NCBI RefSeq assembly: GCF_900105995.1
Contig: NZ_LT629785.1
Coordinates: 3,162,001-3,226,000 of the forward strand
DNA length: 64,000 nucleotides
Origin: Pseudomonas pohangensis
Lineage (GTDB): Bacteria; Pseudomonadota; Gammaproteobacteria; Pseudomonadales; Pseudomonadaceae
Direction: 5' to 3'
Shown here: piece after piece, positions 9,308-16,977 of the stretch
How the letters are laid out: each line of letters begins with the position of its first letter
How positions within the stretch are numbered: the stretch's first letter is position 1
Notes under the pieces: model-generated
The model's input: the letters and a program-made list of their open reading frames with translations, nothing else
The model's database searches: none
Told to the model about the DNA's origin: nothing
Program-made: the position numbers and the translations under genes

Positions 9308-9327
9308 GTCGAAAGCATATTTTCGAC
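9308..9327. promoter_or_regulatory. Inverted repeat upstream of cytochrome b561
   Basis: GTCGAAA (9308-9314) and TTTCGAC (9321-9327) form a perfect inverted repeat around GCATAT, about 60 nt before the cytochrome b561 start, inside the 220-bp gap between divergent genes. Size and symmetry suit a dimeric repressor or activator site. I do not recognise the regulator. Confidence 0.4.
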
Positions 9328-9386
9328 TTTTCTCCAGAGCATTTCCCGTTACGCTTGCTGAACTCTGGTGAAAGGATGCTGTGACG

Positions 9387-9941
9387 ATGCAATGGAGAAA
9401 CTCCCCTGAAGGTTATGGGCTGCTGAGCATCCTGCTGCACTGGCTCATTGCTGCAGCCGTGTTCGGCATGTTTGGCCTGGGGTTATGGATGGTCGATCTC
9501 GACTATTACAGCAGCTGGTACCAGACCGCACCCGATCTGCACAAAAGCATCGGCCTGTGCCTGTTCGCGCTGATGCTGCTGCGCTTGCTGTGGCGCGTAC
9601 TGAGTCCGCCGCCGGCACCGCTGGCCAGTCATGCCCCGAGGATACAAAGGGCCAGCAAGGCCGCACATTGGCTGCTGTATGCCGGACTGTTCGCCCTGAT
9701 GCTCACGGGTTATCTGATCTCTACCGCTGACGGACGCGCTATCAGCGTGTTTGGCTGGTTTGAAGTGCCGGCCAGCCTGACCAGCATACCGGACCAGGAG
9801 GATGTCGCCGGCGAGGTGCATACCTGGCTTGCCTGGGCACTGGTAATCCTTGCCGGACTGCATGCGCTGGCGGCACTGAAACATCACTTCATCGACCGCG
9901 ACACCACCCTCACCCGCATGCTCGGTCGCACCGGGCACTAG
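9387..9941 (+). CDS. Cytochrome b561 family protein
   Basis: Inner-membrane di-heme cytochrome of 184 aa with four helices. Candidate heme ligands are the His in LLHWLI (helix 1), DLHKSIG (helix 2), AAHWLLY (helix 3) and EVHTWLAW or GLHAL (helix 4). The ATG at 9387 is preferred because relatives begin MQWRNSP; a GTG at 9381 is in frame and 4 nt from AAGGA at 9372-9376. It lies 26 nt before yceI, the same pairing as E. coli yceJ-yceI. It probably moves electrons between the quinone pool and a periplasmic partner. Confidence 0.88.
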   Translation: MQWRNSPEGYGLLSILLHWLIAAAVFGMFGLGLWMVDLDYYSSWYQTAPDLHKSIGLCLFALMLLRLLWRVLSPPPAPLASHAPRIQRASKAAHWLLYAGLFALMLTGYLISTADGRAISVFGWFEVPASLTSIPDQEDVAGEVHTWLAWALVILAGLHALAALKHHFIDRDTTLTRMLGRTGH

Positions 9942-9967
9942 TTTTCATCCCCCACAGGAGTTTCATC

Positions 9968-10543
9968 ATGCTGAAGAAGACGCTTGCCACCCTGGCACTG
10001 GGCGCTGCACTGTTTGCCGGACCGTTGCTGGCTGCCGATTACGAGATTGATCGCAAGGGCCAGCACGCCTTTATCAATTTCAAGATCAGCCACCTGGGCT
10101 ACAGCTGGCTGTACGGCACTTTCAAGGATTTCAGCGGAACCTTCAGTTACGACGAAAAGAATCCTGATGCCAGCAAGGTGCAGGTCAGCATCCAGACCGC
10201 CAGCGTCGATACCAACCATGCCGAACGCGACAAGCACTTGCGCAGTGACGACTTCCTGAATGTCAGCGAGTTTCCGACCGCGACCTTCGAGTCAACCGCG
10301 ATCAAGACTACCGGCAGCAAGAGTGCGGACATCACCGGCAATCTGACACTTAACGGTGTAACCAAACCGGTAGTGATCAAGGCCACTCTGGTTGGCGAGG
10401 GCTCCGATCCATGGGGTGGTTACCGTGCCGGTTTTAGCGGCACTACCTCATTCAAGTTGAAAGACTTTGATATCAACAAGGACCTGGGCCCGGCTTCGCA
10501 GGAGGTCGAACTGACCCTCTCGGTGGAAGGCGTCCGCCAGTAA
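9968..10543 (+). CDS. yceI: YceI-family periplasmic lipocalin-like protein
   Basis: 191-aa secreted protein with a signal peptide of about 22 residues ending GPLLA, then a YceI beta-barrel domain that in relatives binds isoprenoid lipids such as polyprenyl chains or quinones. Conserved patches include AFINFKISHLGYSW, LRSDDFLNVSEFP and GNLTLNGVTKPV. AGGAG lies just upstream of the ATG. Co-transcription with cytochrome b561 suggests a role in carrying or protecting quinone-like lipids; that link is inferred. Confidence 0.92.
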   Translation: MLKKTLATLALGAALFAGPLLAADYEIDRKGQHAFINFKISHLGYSWLYGTFKDFSGTFSYDEKNPDASKVQVSIQTASVDTNHAERDKHLRSDDFLNVSEFPTATFESTAIKTTGSKSADITGNLTLNGVTKPVVIKATLVGEGSDPWGGYRAGFSGTTSFKLKDFDINKDLGPASQEVELTLSVEGVRQ

Positions 10544-10556
10544 GCCAGACGCAACG

Positions 10557-10585
10557 AAAAACGCCGGCATCATGCCGGCGTTTTT
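10557..10585. terminator. Bidirectional rho-independent terminator between yceI and rhlE
   Basis: ACGCCGGC (10561-10568) pairs perfectly with GCCGGCGT (10574-10581) around loop ATCAT. A-run on the left and T-run on the right make it effective in both directions, closing yceI (+) and rhlE (-). Confidence 0.93.
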
Positions 10586-10599
10586 CGTGTTCGGAGACT

Positions 10600-12396
10600 T
10601 CAGTCTTCGCTGGCTCGCGTCGACAGCAGCGCCGGACGTTCGCGTTTGCTGCTGCGGTTCTCCAGCTCGCTGAGCTGTTCGAGCGTTGGTAACCGCTCGC
10701 CCTTGCGAATAATCAGCGGCTGCTTGACCGGCACGGCTGGCTCCTGCCTGGCACTGCGTGCCTGTTCCTGGCGAGAGTCATCGCGGCGACCACCGCCATT
10801 GCCACGGGCCGGCCCTTTGCGCCCCTGACCGCCCGGCTTGCCCGGCTTAGCGCCCTGGCCAGCGCCCGGACCTCTGCCGCCCTGACCACGCCCCTGACCT
10901 TGCGCGGGTGCCGCTCCTCCACGGCGCGGGTTACGCCCGCCCGGTGCTTTTGGCGGATTGGGGCTGACGTAGTCGGCACGGTTGCCAAAGTTGTCGAATT
11001 CATCGTCGAGGAAAGCTTCGGGATCCCTGTTTGGCGGAGGGACGACCGGCGCACTGGGCGCTGCTGGGCGGGCTTCGGCCGGGCCGCGACTTTGTCCGCG
11101 ACCGGCATTGCGGCCATTGCGGGAGCGACCTTCCTTGCCATCGGCACTGTTGGCTGCCGGCTTGTTGCGCTCACGTTGCGGGCGGTCGGCACGCGGTTGA
11201 CGCTCCGGACGCGGGCCGCGCACTTCCGGCTTCTCCACTTCTACCGTTGACGCATCGAAGCCCATGCTGTCGCCATCGGCAATCCGCTGGCGGGTCATGC
11301 GCTCGATGCCCTTGAGCAGTTTCTCTTCGTCAGGTGCTACCAGCGAAATGGCTTCACCACTGCGGCCAGCCCGGCCGGTACGACCGATGCGGTGTACATA
11401 GTCCTCTTCGACATTCGGTAGTTCGAAGTTGACCACGTGCGGCAGCTGGTCGATATCCAGACCACGCGCCGCGATATCGGTGGCCACCATGACGCGCACC
11501 CGGTTGGCCTTGAAGTCGGCCAGGGCCTTGGTACGGGCGTTCTGGCTCTTGTTGCCGTGGATCGCCACCGAAGCCAGGCCATGCTTGTCGAGGTACTCGG
11601 CAAGGCGATTGGCGCCGTGCTTGGTACGCGTGAACACCAGCACCTGTTCCCAGGCGCCGGCAGTAATCAGGTGTGCCAGCAATGCACGCTTGTGGCTGGC
11701 CGGCAAACGATAGACACGCTGCTCGATACGCTCGACCGTGGTGTTCGGTGGCGTAACTTCGATGCGCTCCGGGTTATGCAGCAGCTTGCTGGCCAGCTCG
11801 CTGATATCACCGGAGAAAGTTGCCGAGAACAGCAGGTTCTGGCGCTGGGCCGGCAGCTTGGCCAGGACTTTTTTCACGTCGTGAATAAAGCCCATGTCGA
11901 GCATGCGGTCGGCTTCATCGAGAACCAGGGTTTCCACGTGGGAAAGGTCAATCACTCTTTGCCCAATCAGATCGAGCAGACGGCCGGGACAGGCAACGAG
12001 CACATCGACACCCTTGGCCATGGCCTTGATCTGCGGGTTCATGCCAACCCCGCCAAAGATCACCGTGCTGACCAGCGGCAAATCACGGGCATAGGCCTTG
12101 AAGCTGTCATGCACCTGCGCCGCCAGTTCGCGGGTTGGCGTCAGCACCAGCACACGCGGCTGGCACGGGCCATGGCGATGCTCGCGATCGGGATGACCGT
12201 TGGGAAACAGCCGTTCCAGGATCGGCAGCGCAAAGCCACCGGTCTTGCCGGTGCCGGTCTGCGCCGCAACCATCAGGTCGCGGCCTTGCAGTACGGCCGG
12301 TATGGCCCGCAACTGTACGGGAGTGGGTTCGGTGTAGCCGGCAGCCTCGACGGCGCGGACTAATGCCTCGGAGAGACCGAGGGATGCAAAGGACAT
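10600..12396 (-). CDS. rhlE: DEAD-box RNA helicase, RhlE2-like
   Basis: ATP-dependent RNA helicase of 598 aa. The start at 12396 (MSFASLGL) is chosen over an upstream in-frame start because AGGA lies 6 nt before it and it begins at the Q-motif region. Motifs in order: Q motif EPTPVQ, Walker A AQTGTGKT, PTRELA, DEAD, SAT, ATDIAARGLDID, HRIGRTGR. Residues from about 380 onward form a long low-complexity tail rich in Arg, Gly, Pro and Ala with many RG repeats. Position next to metF/ahcY and the long disordered tail match P. aeruginosa RhlE2, which works with the RNA degradosome; that function is by analogy. Confidence 0.93.
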   Translation of the reverse strand: MSFASLGLSEALVRAVEAAGYTEPTPVQLRAIPAVLQGRDLMVAAQTGTGKTGGFALPILERLFPNGHPDREHRHGPCQPRVLVLTPTRELAAQVHDSFKAYARDLPLVSTVIFGGVGMNPQIKAMAKGVDVLVACPGRLLDLIGQRVIDLSHVETLVLDEADRMLDMGFIHDVKKVLAKLPAQRQNLLFSATFSGDISELASKLLHNPERIEVTPPNTTVERIEQRVYRLPASHKRALLAHLITAGAWEQVLVFTRTKHGANRLAEYLDKHGLASVAIHGNKSQNARTKALADFKANRVRVMVATDIAARGLDIDQLPHVVNFELPNVEEDYVHRIGRTGRAGRSGEAISLVAPDEEKLLKGIERMTRQRIADGDSMGFDASTVEVEKPEVRGPRPERQPRADRPQRERNKPAANSADGKEGRSRNGRNAGRGQSRGPAEARPAAPSAPVVPPPNRDPEAFLDDEFDNFGNRADYVSPNPPKAPGGRNPRRGGAAPAQGQGRGQGGRGPGAGQGAKPGKPGGQGRKGPARGNGGGRRDDSRQEQARSARQEPAVPVKQPLIIRKGERLPTLEQLSELENRSSKRERPALLSTRASED

Positions 12397-12533
12397 GAGT
12401 AATCCTGTCTGATTAGGGCCTGGCCCTGTGGGAATATCTGCCTGGCTGGAGGTGTCCGGAAGACACCACCCCGTCCGGTCCTGCTGAGCCAAGGAAGGCC
12501 GAGCGTCCGGGCGTAAGCCTGGCGGGAACCCGG

Positions 12534-12539
12534 AGTATA
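12534..12539 (-). promoter_or_regulatory. Candidate -10 element upstream of rhlE
   Basis: On the minus strand TATACT lies about 140 nt upstream of rhlE. No good -35 box is found at 16-18 bp, so the call is weak. If real, rhlE would have its own start site and a leader of about 130 nt, apart from any readthrough from metF. Confidence 0.3.
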
Positions 12540-12603
12540 ACAGAGCCTCCGGGGTGAGCGGTAACTGCGCAGTTGGCAGTCATTCAGCAACGCCGGCCGA
12601 CCT

Positions 12604-13449
12604 TCAACGGGGCAACTTCAGATTGTGCCAGATGGCCAGGCTCGGCTCGGCCTGGTTGAGGGTATAGAAATGCAGGCCCGGCGCACCGCCTTCGAGCAGG
12701 CGCTCACACATCTGGCTTATGACCTGCTCGCCGAAAGCCTGAATGCTCTGCATGTCGTCACCGTAGGCTTCCAGCTGCTTGCGGATCCAGCGCGGGATTT
12801 CCGCCCCACAGGCATCGGAAAAGCGCGCCAGCTTGCTGTAATTGGTGATCGGCATGATGCCCGGCACCACGGGGATATCGATACCCAGTTTGTGTACCCT
12901 CTCCATGAAGTAGAAGTAGCTGTCGGCATTGAAAAAATACTGAGTGATCGCACTATCTGCACCGGCCTTTGCCTTGCGTGCGAAATTCTGCAGATCATTC
13001 TCGAAGTTTCGCGCCTGCGGATGCATCTCCGGATAGGCTGCAACTTCGATATGGAATTGCTCACCGGATTCGTCACGAATGAACTCTACCAGCTCATTGG
13101 CGTAACGCAGTTCACCGCTGGCCATGCCCATGCCTGAAGGCAAGTCACCACGCAGGGCGACGATGCGCCTGATCCCGGCAGCCTGGTACTGCTGGAGCAG
13201 GCTGCGCAGATCCGTGGTCGAATCACCAACGCAGGACAGGTGCGGCGCTGTGGGCACACCGACTTCGCCGTCGAGCTGAAGCACGGTATTCAGCGTACGG
13301 TCGCGGGTCGAACCGCCGGCGCCATAGGTGCAGGAAAAAAAATCCGGGTTGTAGCTGGCCAGTTCACGCGCCACGCCCATGAGCTTGTCATGCCCGGCGT
13401 CGGTCTTGGTCGGGAAGAACTCGAAACTGTAGCGACGTTGTGCAGTCAT
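12604..13449 (-). CDS. metF: 5,10-methylenetetrahydrofolate reductase
   Basis: Flavoenzyme of 281 aa that reduces methylene-THF to methyl-THF, the methyl donor for methionine synthesis. The start at 13449 (MTAQRRYSFEFFP) has AGGA 8 nt upstream; a longer in-frame extension upstream lacks family similarity. Landmarks: SFEFFPTKTD near the N-terminus, FFSCTYGAGGSTRDRT, ALRGD, and ITQYFFNADSY in the C-terminal half. It lies 107 nt downstream of ahcY on the same strand, separated only by a hairpin without a T-run, so both are probably under the SAH riboswitch. Confidence 0.95.
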   Translation of the reverse strand: MTAQRRYSFEFFPTKTDAGHDKLMGVARELASYNPDFFSCTYGAGGSTRDRTLNTVLQLDGEVGVPTAPHLSCVGDSTTDLRSLLQQYQAAGIRRIVALRGDLPSGMGMASGELRYANELVEFIRDESGEQFHIEVAAYPEMHPQARNFENDLQNFARKAKAGADSAITQYFFNADSYFYFMERVHKLGIDIPVVPGIMPITNYSKLARFSDACGAEIPRWIRKQLEAYGDDMQSIQAFGEQVISQMCERLLEGGAPGLHFYTLNQAEPSLAIWHNLKLPR

Positions 13450-13514
13450 AAGGAAATCCTGGGAAACATGGGATGGAAATCGACCACAGGTCTTTTCCAC
13501 CTTTCGGCCGAACA

Positions 13515-13546
13515 GGGCGGGCAAGCACTATGCGCGCTGCCCGCCC
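13515..13546 (-). terminator. Intercistronic hairpin between ahcY and metF
   Basis: GGGCGGGCA (13515-13523) and TGCCCGCCC (13538-13546) form a perfect 9-bp stem with a 14-nt loop. The minus-strand transcript continues TGTTCGG after the stem, so there is no T-run. It is better read as an attenuating or message-stabilising hairpin than a true end. Confidence 0.55.
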
Positions 13547-13555
13547 CGAGCTCGA

Positions 13556-14950
13556 TCAATAGCGGTAGGTTTCCGGCTTGTACGGGCCGTCCACGCTGAC
13601 GCCGATATAGTCGGCCTGCTTGCCGGTGAGGCGAGTCACCACGCCACCAAAGCCCTTGACCATTTCCAGCGCCACTTCCTCGTCGAGCTTCTTCGGCAGC
13701 ACTTCCACTGTCAGTCGCGCGGCCTGCTGTGCAGCCGGTAGCGCGGCAAATTTCTGGCCATACAGGAAGATCTGCGCCAGCACCTGGTTGGCGAAGGAAC
13801 CGTCCATGATCCGGCTCGGGTGACCGGTGGCGTTGCCCAGATTGACCAGACGACCTTCGGCCAGCAGGATCAGGTAATCCTCATTCTGCGCATCGAAGCT
13901 GCCCGGCCCGGTACGGTGGATCTTGTGCACCTGCGGCTTGACCTCTTCCCAGGCCCAGTTCTTGCGCATGAAGGCGGTGTCAATTTCGTTGTCGAAGTGG
14001 CCGATGTTGCACACTACCGCACGCTTCTTCAGCGCCTTGAGCATGTTGGCGTCGCACACGTTGACGTTTCCGGTGGTGGTAACGATCAGGTCGATCTTGC
14101 CCAGCAAGGCCTGGTCGACGCAGCCTTCGCTGCCATCGTTATTGCCATCGAGGTAAGGCGAGGCCACTTCGAAGCCGTCCATGCAGGCCTGCATGGCACA
14201 GATCGGGTCGACTTCGCTGACCTTGACGATCATGCCTTCCTGACGCAGCGACTGGGCCGAACCCTTGCCCACATCACCGTAGCCGATCACCAGCGCCTGC
14301 TTGCCGGCCAGCAGATGGTCGACGCCGCGCTTGATCGCGTCATTCAGGCTGTGGCGGCAGCCGTATTTGTTGTCGTTCTTGCTCTTGGTTACCGAGTCAT
14401 TGACGTTGATTGCCGGAACTTTCAGCGTACCGGCCTTGAGCATGTCGAGCAGGCGGTGCACACCGGTGGTGGTTTCTTCGGTGATGCCGTGGATCTTGTC
14501 CAGCATCGCCGGGTATTTCTCGTGGATGATCTGGGTCAGATCGCCACCATCGTCAAGAATCATGTTGGCGTCCCACGGCGCGCCATCCTTGAGGATGGTC
14601 TGCTCGATGCACCACTCGTATTCCGCTTCGGTTTCACCCTTCCAGGCGAACACCGGGATTCCGGCAGCCGCAATGGCGGCAGCGGCCTGATCCTGGGTGG
14701 AGAAAATGTTGCAGCTGGACCAGCGCACTTCGGCACCGAGCGCCGTCAGCGTCTCGATCAGTACCGCGGTCTGGATGGTCATGTGGATGCAGCCGAGAAT
14801 CTTGGCGCCCTTGAGCGGTTGTTCAGCGGCGTACTTGCGACGCATGCCCATCAGCGCAGGCATTTCGGATTCGGCAATGATGATTTCCCGGCGGCCCCAG
14901 GCAGCCAGAGTCATGTCAGCAACTTTGTAATCGGCAAAAGCAGCGCTCAT
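13556..14950 (-). CDS. ahcY: S-adenosylhomocysteine hydrolase
   Basis: Cytoplasmic NAD-dependent enzyme of 464 aa that splits S-adenosylhomocysteine into adenosine and homocysteine, relieving product inhibition of methyltransferases. The NAD-binding motif is VIGYGDVGKG, the substrate-site segments are GCIHMTIQTAVL and KSKNDNKYGCRHSL, and the C-terminus ends YKPETYRY, the tail that completes the NAD site of the neighbouring subunit. GGAG lies 9 nt before the ATG. The leader carries an SAH riboswitch and a strong -10 box. It is the first gene of a likely ahcY-metF unit. Confidence 0.98.
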   Translation of the reverse strand: MSAAFADYKVADMTLAAWGRREIIIAESEMPALMGMRRKYAAEQPLKGAKILGCIHMTIQTAVLIETLTALGAEVRWSSCNIFSTQDQAAAAIAAAGIPVFAWKGETEAEYEWCIEQTILKDGAPWDANMILDDGGDLTQIIHEKYPAMLDKIHGITEETTTGVHRLLDMLKAGTLKVPAINVNDSVTKSKNDNKYGCRHSLNDAIKRGVDHLLAGKQALVIGYGDVGKGSAQSLRQEGMIVKVSEVDPICAMQACMDGFEVASPYLDGNNDGSEGCVDQALLGKIDLIVTTTGNVNVCDANMLKALKKRAVVCNIGHFDNEIDTAFMRKNWAWEEVKPQVHKIHRTGPGSFDAQNEDYLILLAEGRLVNLGNATGHPSRIMDGSFANQVLAQIFLYGQKFAALPAAQQAARLTVEVLPKKLDEEVALEMVKGFGGVVTRLTGKQADYIGVSVDGPYKPETYRY

Positions 14951-14979
14951 GCGAGTGTCTCCATTCGTATTTAATGCGA

Positions 14980-15120
14980 ATTGAGCGCCGTTGTGCGTAT
15001 TCAGGGCCGGGACCGATGGTCTCCGGCAACCCGGTTAACGCGCCCCGTTCGAGCCTGACAGTTGCAAACCGCTGATTGAGCATCGGGTATGCAAACTGCT
15101 GCAGCGCCCCTCGGACGGAT
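14980..15120 (-). promoter_or_regulatory. S-adenosylhomocysteine (SAH) riboswitch
   Basis: The minus-strand leader of ahcY carries the conserved SAH-riboswitch blocks in order: CCGAGGGGCGCTGC (5' side; CCGAGG at 15114-15109), CAGGCTCG (GGCTCG at 15055-15050) and AACGGCGCTCA (GGCGCTC at 14989-14983), followed by the ribosome site TGGAG and the ATG. CGAG of the first block can pair with CTCG of the second, and the last block supplies the pseudoknot strand. An extra hairpin (15007-15026) sits in the variable middle part. In this class SAH binding turns expression on, so ahcY is induced when its substrate accumulates. Identification is from remembered consensus, not a covariance search. Confidence 0.92.
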
Positions 15121-15164
15121 GGCGGGTACAGCGATCGCGGAGGATCACTGTGACAAGCCCGGCG

Positions 15165-15193
15165 ATTATAGCGATCCGCAGGCGCTTGCCCAA
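15165..15193 (-). promoter_or_regulatory. Sigma-70 promoter of ahcY
   Basis: On the minus strand TTGGGC (15193-15188) and a perfect TATAAT (15170-15165) are 17 bp apart. Transcription would begin near 15158, some 40 nt before the riboswitch core and about 210 nt before the ahcY start codon. Confidence 0.8.
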
Positions 15194-15295
15194 GTCTTTC
15201 TGACAGGCTGAACGGCACAAAGCCTGCCTGATGTTTATCCGCCGCTCATGCGGGCTTCGGTTAAACTGCCTGCCCCCGAATCCAGAGAGCCAGCC

Positions 15296-15742
15296 ATGAC
15301 CATCCGCCCACTCCTGCTTTGTTGTACCGTGCTGTTACTTGCGGGTTGTGGCGGGGTAGACCCGAACTCGCCGATGGGCAAGCGTCAGGCAATCTTCAAG
15401 CAGATGCTCAAAACCAGTGAAAACCTCGGCGGCATGTTGCGCGGCCGTGTGCGGTTCGACGAACAGGACTTCCGCGCGCAGGCACAGCAACTCGAACAGT
15501 TATCCAGACAGCCGTGGCAACATTTTCCTGCCGTACGCGACGAGGGCGATACTGCGGCCAAAGCCGAAGTCTGGCAGCGTCAGGAACGTTTCCAGGAACT
15601 GGCCAACGCCCTGCAGGCACGCACCGGCGAGCTGGCGCAGGCGAGTCAGGCCCAGCCGTTGACGCCGGCGGCCGTCAAGCCTGCGCAGGCCAGGGTAGAA
15701 GCTGCCTGCAAGGCTTGTCATCAGGAGTTTCGCTCGCACTGA
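15296..15742 (+). CDS. Lipoprotein with C-terminal class II cytochrome c (cytochrome c') domain
   Basis: 148-aa predicted lipidated cytochrome. The start at 15296 gives a signal peptide with lipobox LLAGC. The rest is helical, with KRQAIFKQMLK near the N-terminus, where class II cytochromes place the heme-iron-facing residue, and a single heme motif CKACH nine residues from the end of the class-typical C-terminal helix. Class II (c'/c556) proteins carry electrons or bind NO. A membrane-anchored form suggests a periplasmic electron-transfer role. It is convergent with metK. Confidence 0.82.
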   Translation: MTIRPLLLCCTVLLLAGCGGVDPNSPMGKRQAIFKQMLKTSENLGGMLRGRVRFDEQDFRAQAQQLEQLSRQPWQHFPAVRDEGDTAAKAEVWQRQERFQELANALQARTGELAQASQAQPLTPAAVKPAQARVEAACKACHQEFRSH

Positions 15743-15747
15743 AGGGC

Positions 15748-15777
15748 GTTGCGCTCATGCCCGGGCATGAGCACAAC
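15748..15777. terminator. Near-perfect palindrome between convergent cytochrome and metK genes
   Basis: GTTGCGCTCATGCCC (15748-15762) is followed at once by its reverse complement with one mismatch (15763-15777). Its position between convergent stop codons suggests a shared transcription end, but there is no T-run on either side. Confidence 0.5.
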
Positions 15778-15786
15778 CTGAACAGC

Positions 15787-16977
15787 TCAGAGGCCAGCGG
15801 CAGCGCGAAGCTGTTCGGCCTTGTCGGTTTTTTCCCAGGTAAAGCTGGTGAAGGTGTCGTTGCCCACGGTGACCTGTTGCGGCGTGCGGCCAAAGTGACC
15901 ATAAGCGGCAGTGGCCTGGTACATCGGGTGCAACAGATCGAGCATGCGGGTGATCGCGTAAGGGCGCAGGTCAAAGATGTCACGCACCAGGGCGATAATC
16001 CTGTCGTCGCCGATCTTGCCGGTACCGAAAGTATTCAGCGAAATCGAAGTGGGCTGGGCCACGCCGATGGCATAGGACACCTGAATCTCGCACTTGTCGG
16101 CCAGACCGGCGGCAACGATGTTCTTCGCTACGTAGCGACCGGCGTAGGCTGCCGAGCGGTCCACCTTGGATGGATCCTTGCCGGAGAAAGCCCCGCCGCC
16201 GTGACGGGCCATGCCGCCGTATGTATCGACGATGATCTTGCGCCCGGTCAGACCGCAGTCACCCACCGGCCCGCCGGTGACAAAGCTGCCGGTCGGGTTG
16301 ATGTGAAACTGGGTATCTTTGTGCAGCAGTTCGGCTGGCAGCACCTGCTTGATGATCAGCTCCATCACACCTTCGCGCAGGTCACTGTATTGGACCTCCG
16401 GGTTGTGCTGGGTGGACAACACCACGGCGTCGATACCGACCACCTTGCCGTTGTCATAACGACAGGTGACCTGCGATTTGGCATCCGGGCGCAGCCAGGG
16501 CAGCAAGCCGGACTTGCGCGCCTCGGCCTGACGCTGCACCAGCTGGTGGGAGAAGCTGATCGGCGCAGGCATCAGCACCTCGGTCTCGTTGCTGGCGTAG
16601 CCGAACATCAGACCCTGATCACCCGCACCCTGATCTTCCGGCTTGGCGCGGTCGACGCCCTGGCCGATCTCCGGTGCCTGCTTGCCGATGATGTTGATGA
16701 TGCCGCAGGTTTTGCCGTCAAAGCCGACATCCGAGCTGGTGTAACCGATATCGCAGATGACCTTGCGCACCAGCTCTTCCAGATCGATCCAGGCGCTGGT
16801 GGTGATTTCGCCGGCGACAATCGCCACGCCGGTTTTCACCAGTGTTTCGCAAGCCACGCGGGCGTGCTTGTCTTCGGCAATGATGGCGTCCAGCACGGCA
16901 TCGGAGATCTGGTCGGCAATCTTGTCCGGATGACCTTCGGAGACGGATTCAGAAGTAAAAAGGGCGTATTCGCTCAT
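15787..16977 (-). CDS. metK: S-adenosylmethionine synthetase
   Basis: 396-aa enzyme that makes SAM from methionine and ATP in the cytosol. Family motifs present: FTSESVSEGHPDK, the ATP-site GAGDQGLMFGYA, the P-loop-like GGAFSGKDPSKVDRSAAY. Its ATG overlaps the stop of the upstream ArsR-methyltransferase gene by 4 nt (ATGA), so the regulator and enzyme are translationally coupled. P. aeruginosa has the same pair (PA0546/PA0547). Confidence 0.98.
   Translation of the reverse strand: MSEYALFTSESVSEGHPDKIADQISDAVLDAIIAEDKHARVACETLVKTGVAIVAGEITTSAWIDLEELVRKVICDIGYTSSDVGFDGKTCGIINIIGKQAPEIGQGVDRAKPEDQGAGDQGLMFGYASNETEVLMPAPISFSHQLVQRQAEARKSGLLPWLRPDAKSQVTCRYDNGKVVGIDAVVLSTQHNPEVQYSDLREGVMELIIKQVLPAELLHKDTQFHINPTGSFVTGGPVGDCGLTGRKIIVDTYGGMARHGGGAFSGKDPSKVDRSAAYAGRYVAKNIVAAGLADKCEIQVSYAIGVAQPTSISLNTFGTGKIGDDRIIALVRDIFDLRPYAITRMLDLLHPMYQATAAYGHFGRTPQQVTVGNDTFTSFTWEKTDKAEQLRAAAGL

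Noticed and set aside
9180..9371. 63-codon open frame between the exporter and cytochrome b561
   Set aside because: No ribosome site, runs through the inverted repeat and promoter region, and has no protein-like pattern.
12397..12492. N-terminal extension of rhlE to 12492
   Set aside because: The extra 32 residues have no family similarity, while the internal ATG has a well-spaced AGGA and begins at the conserved domain.
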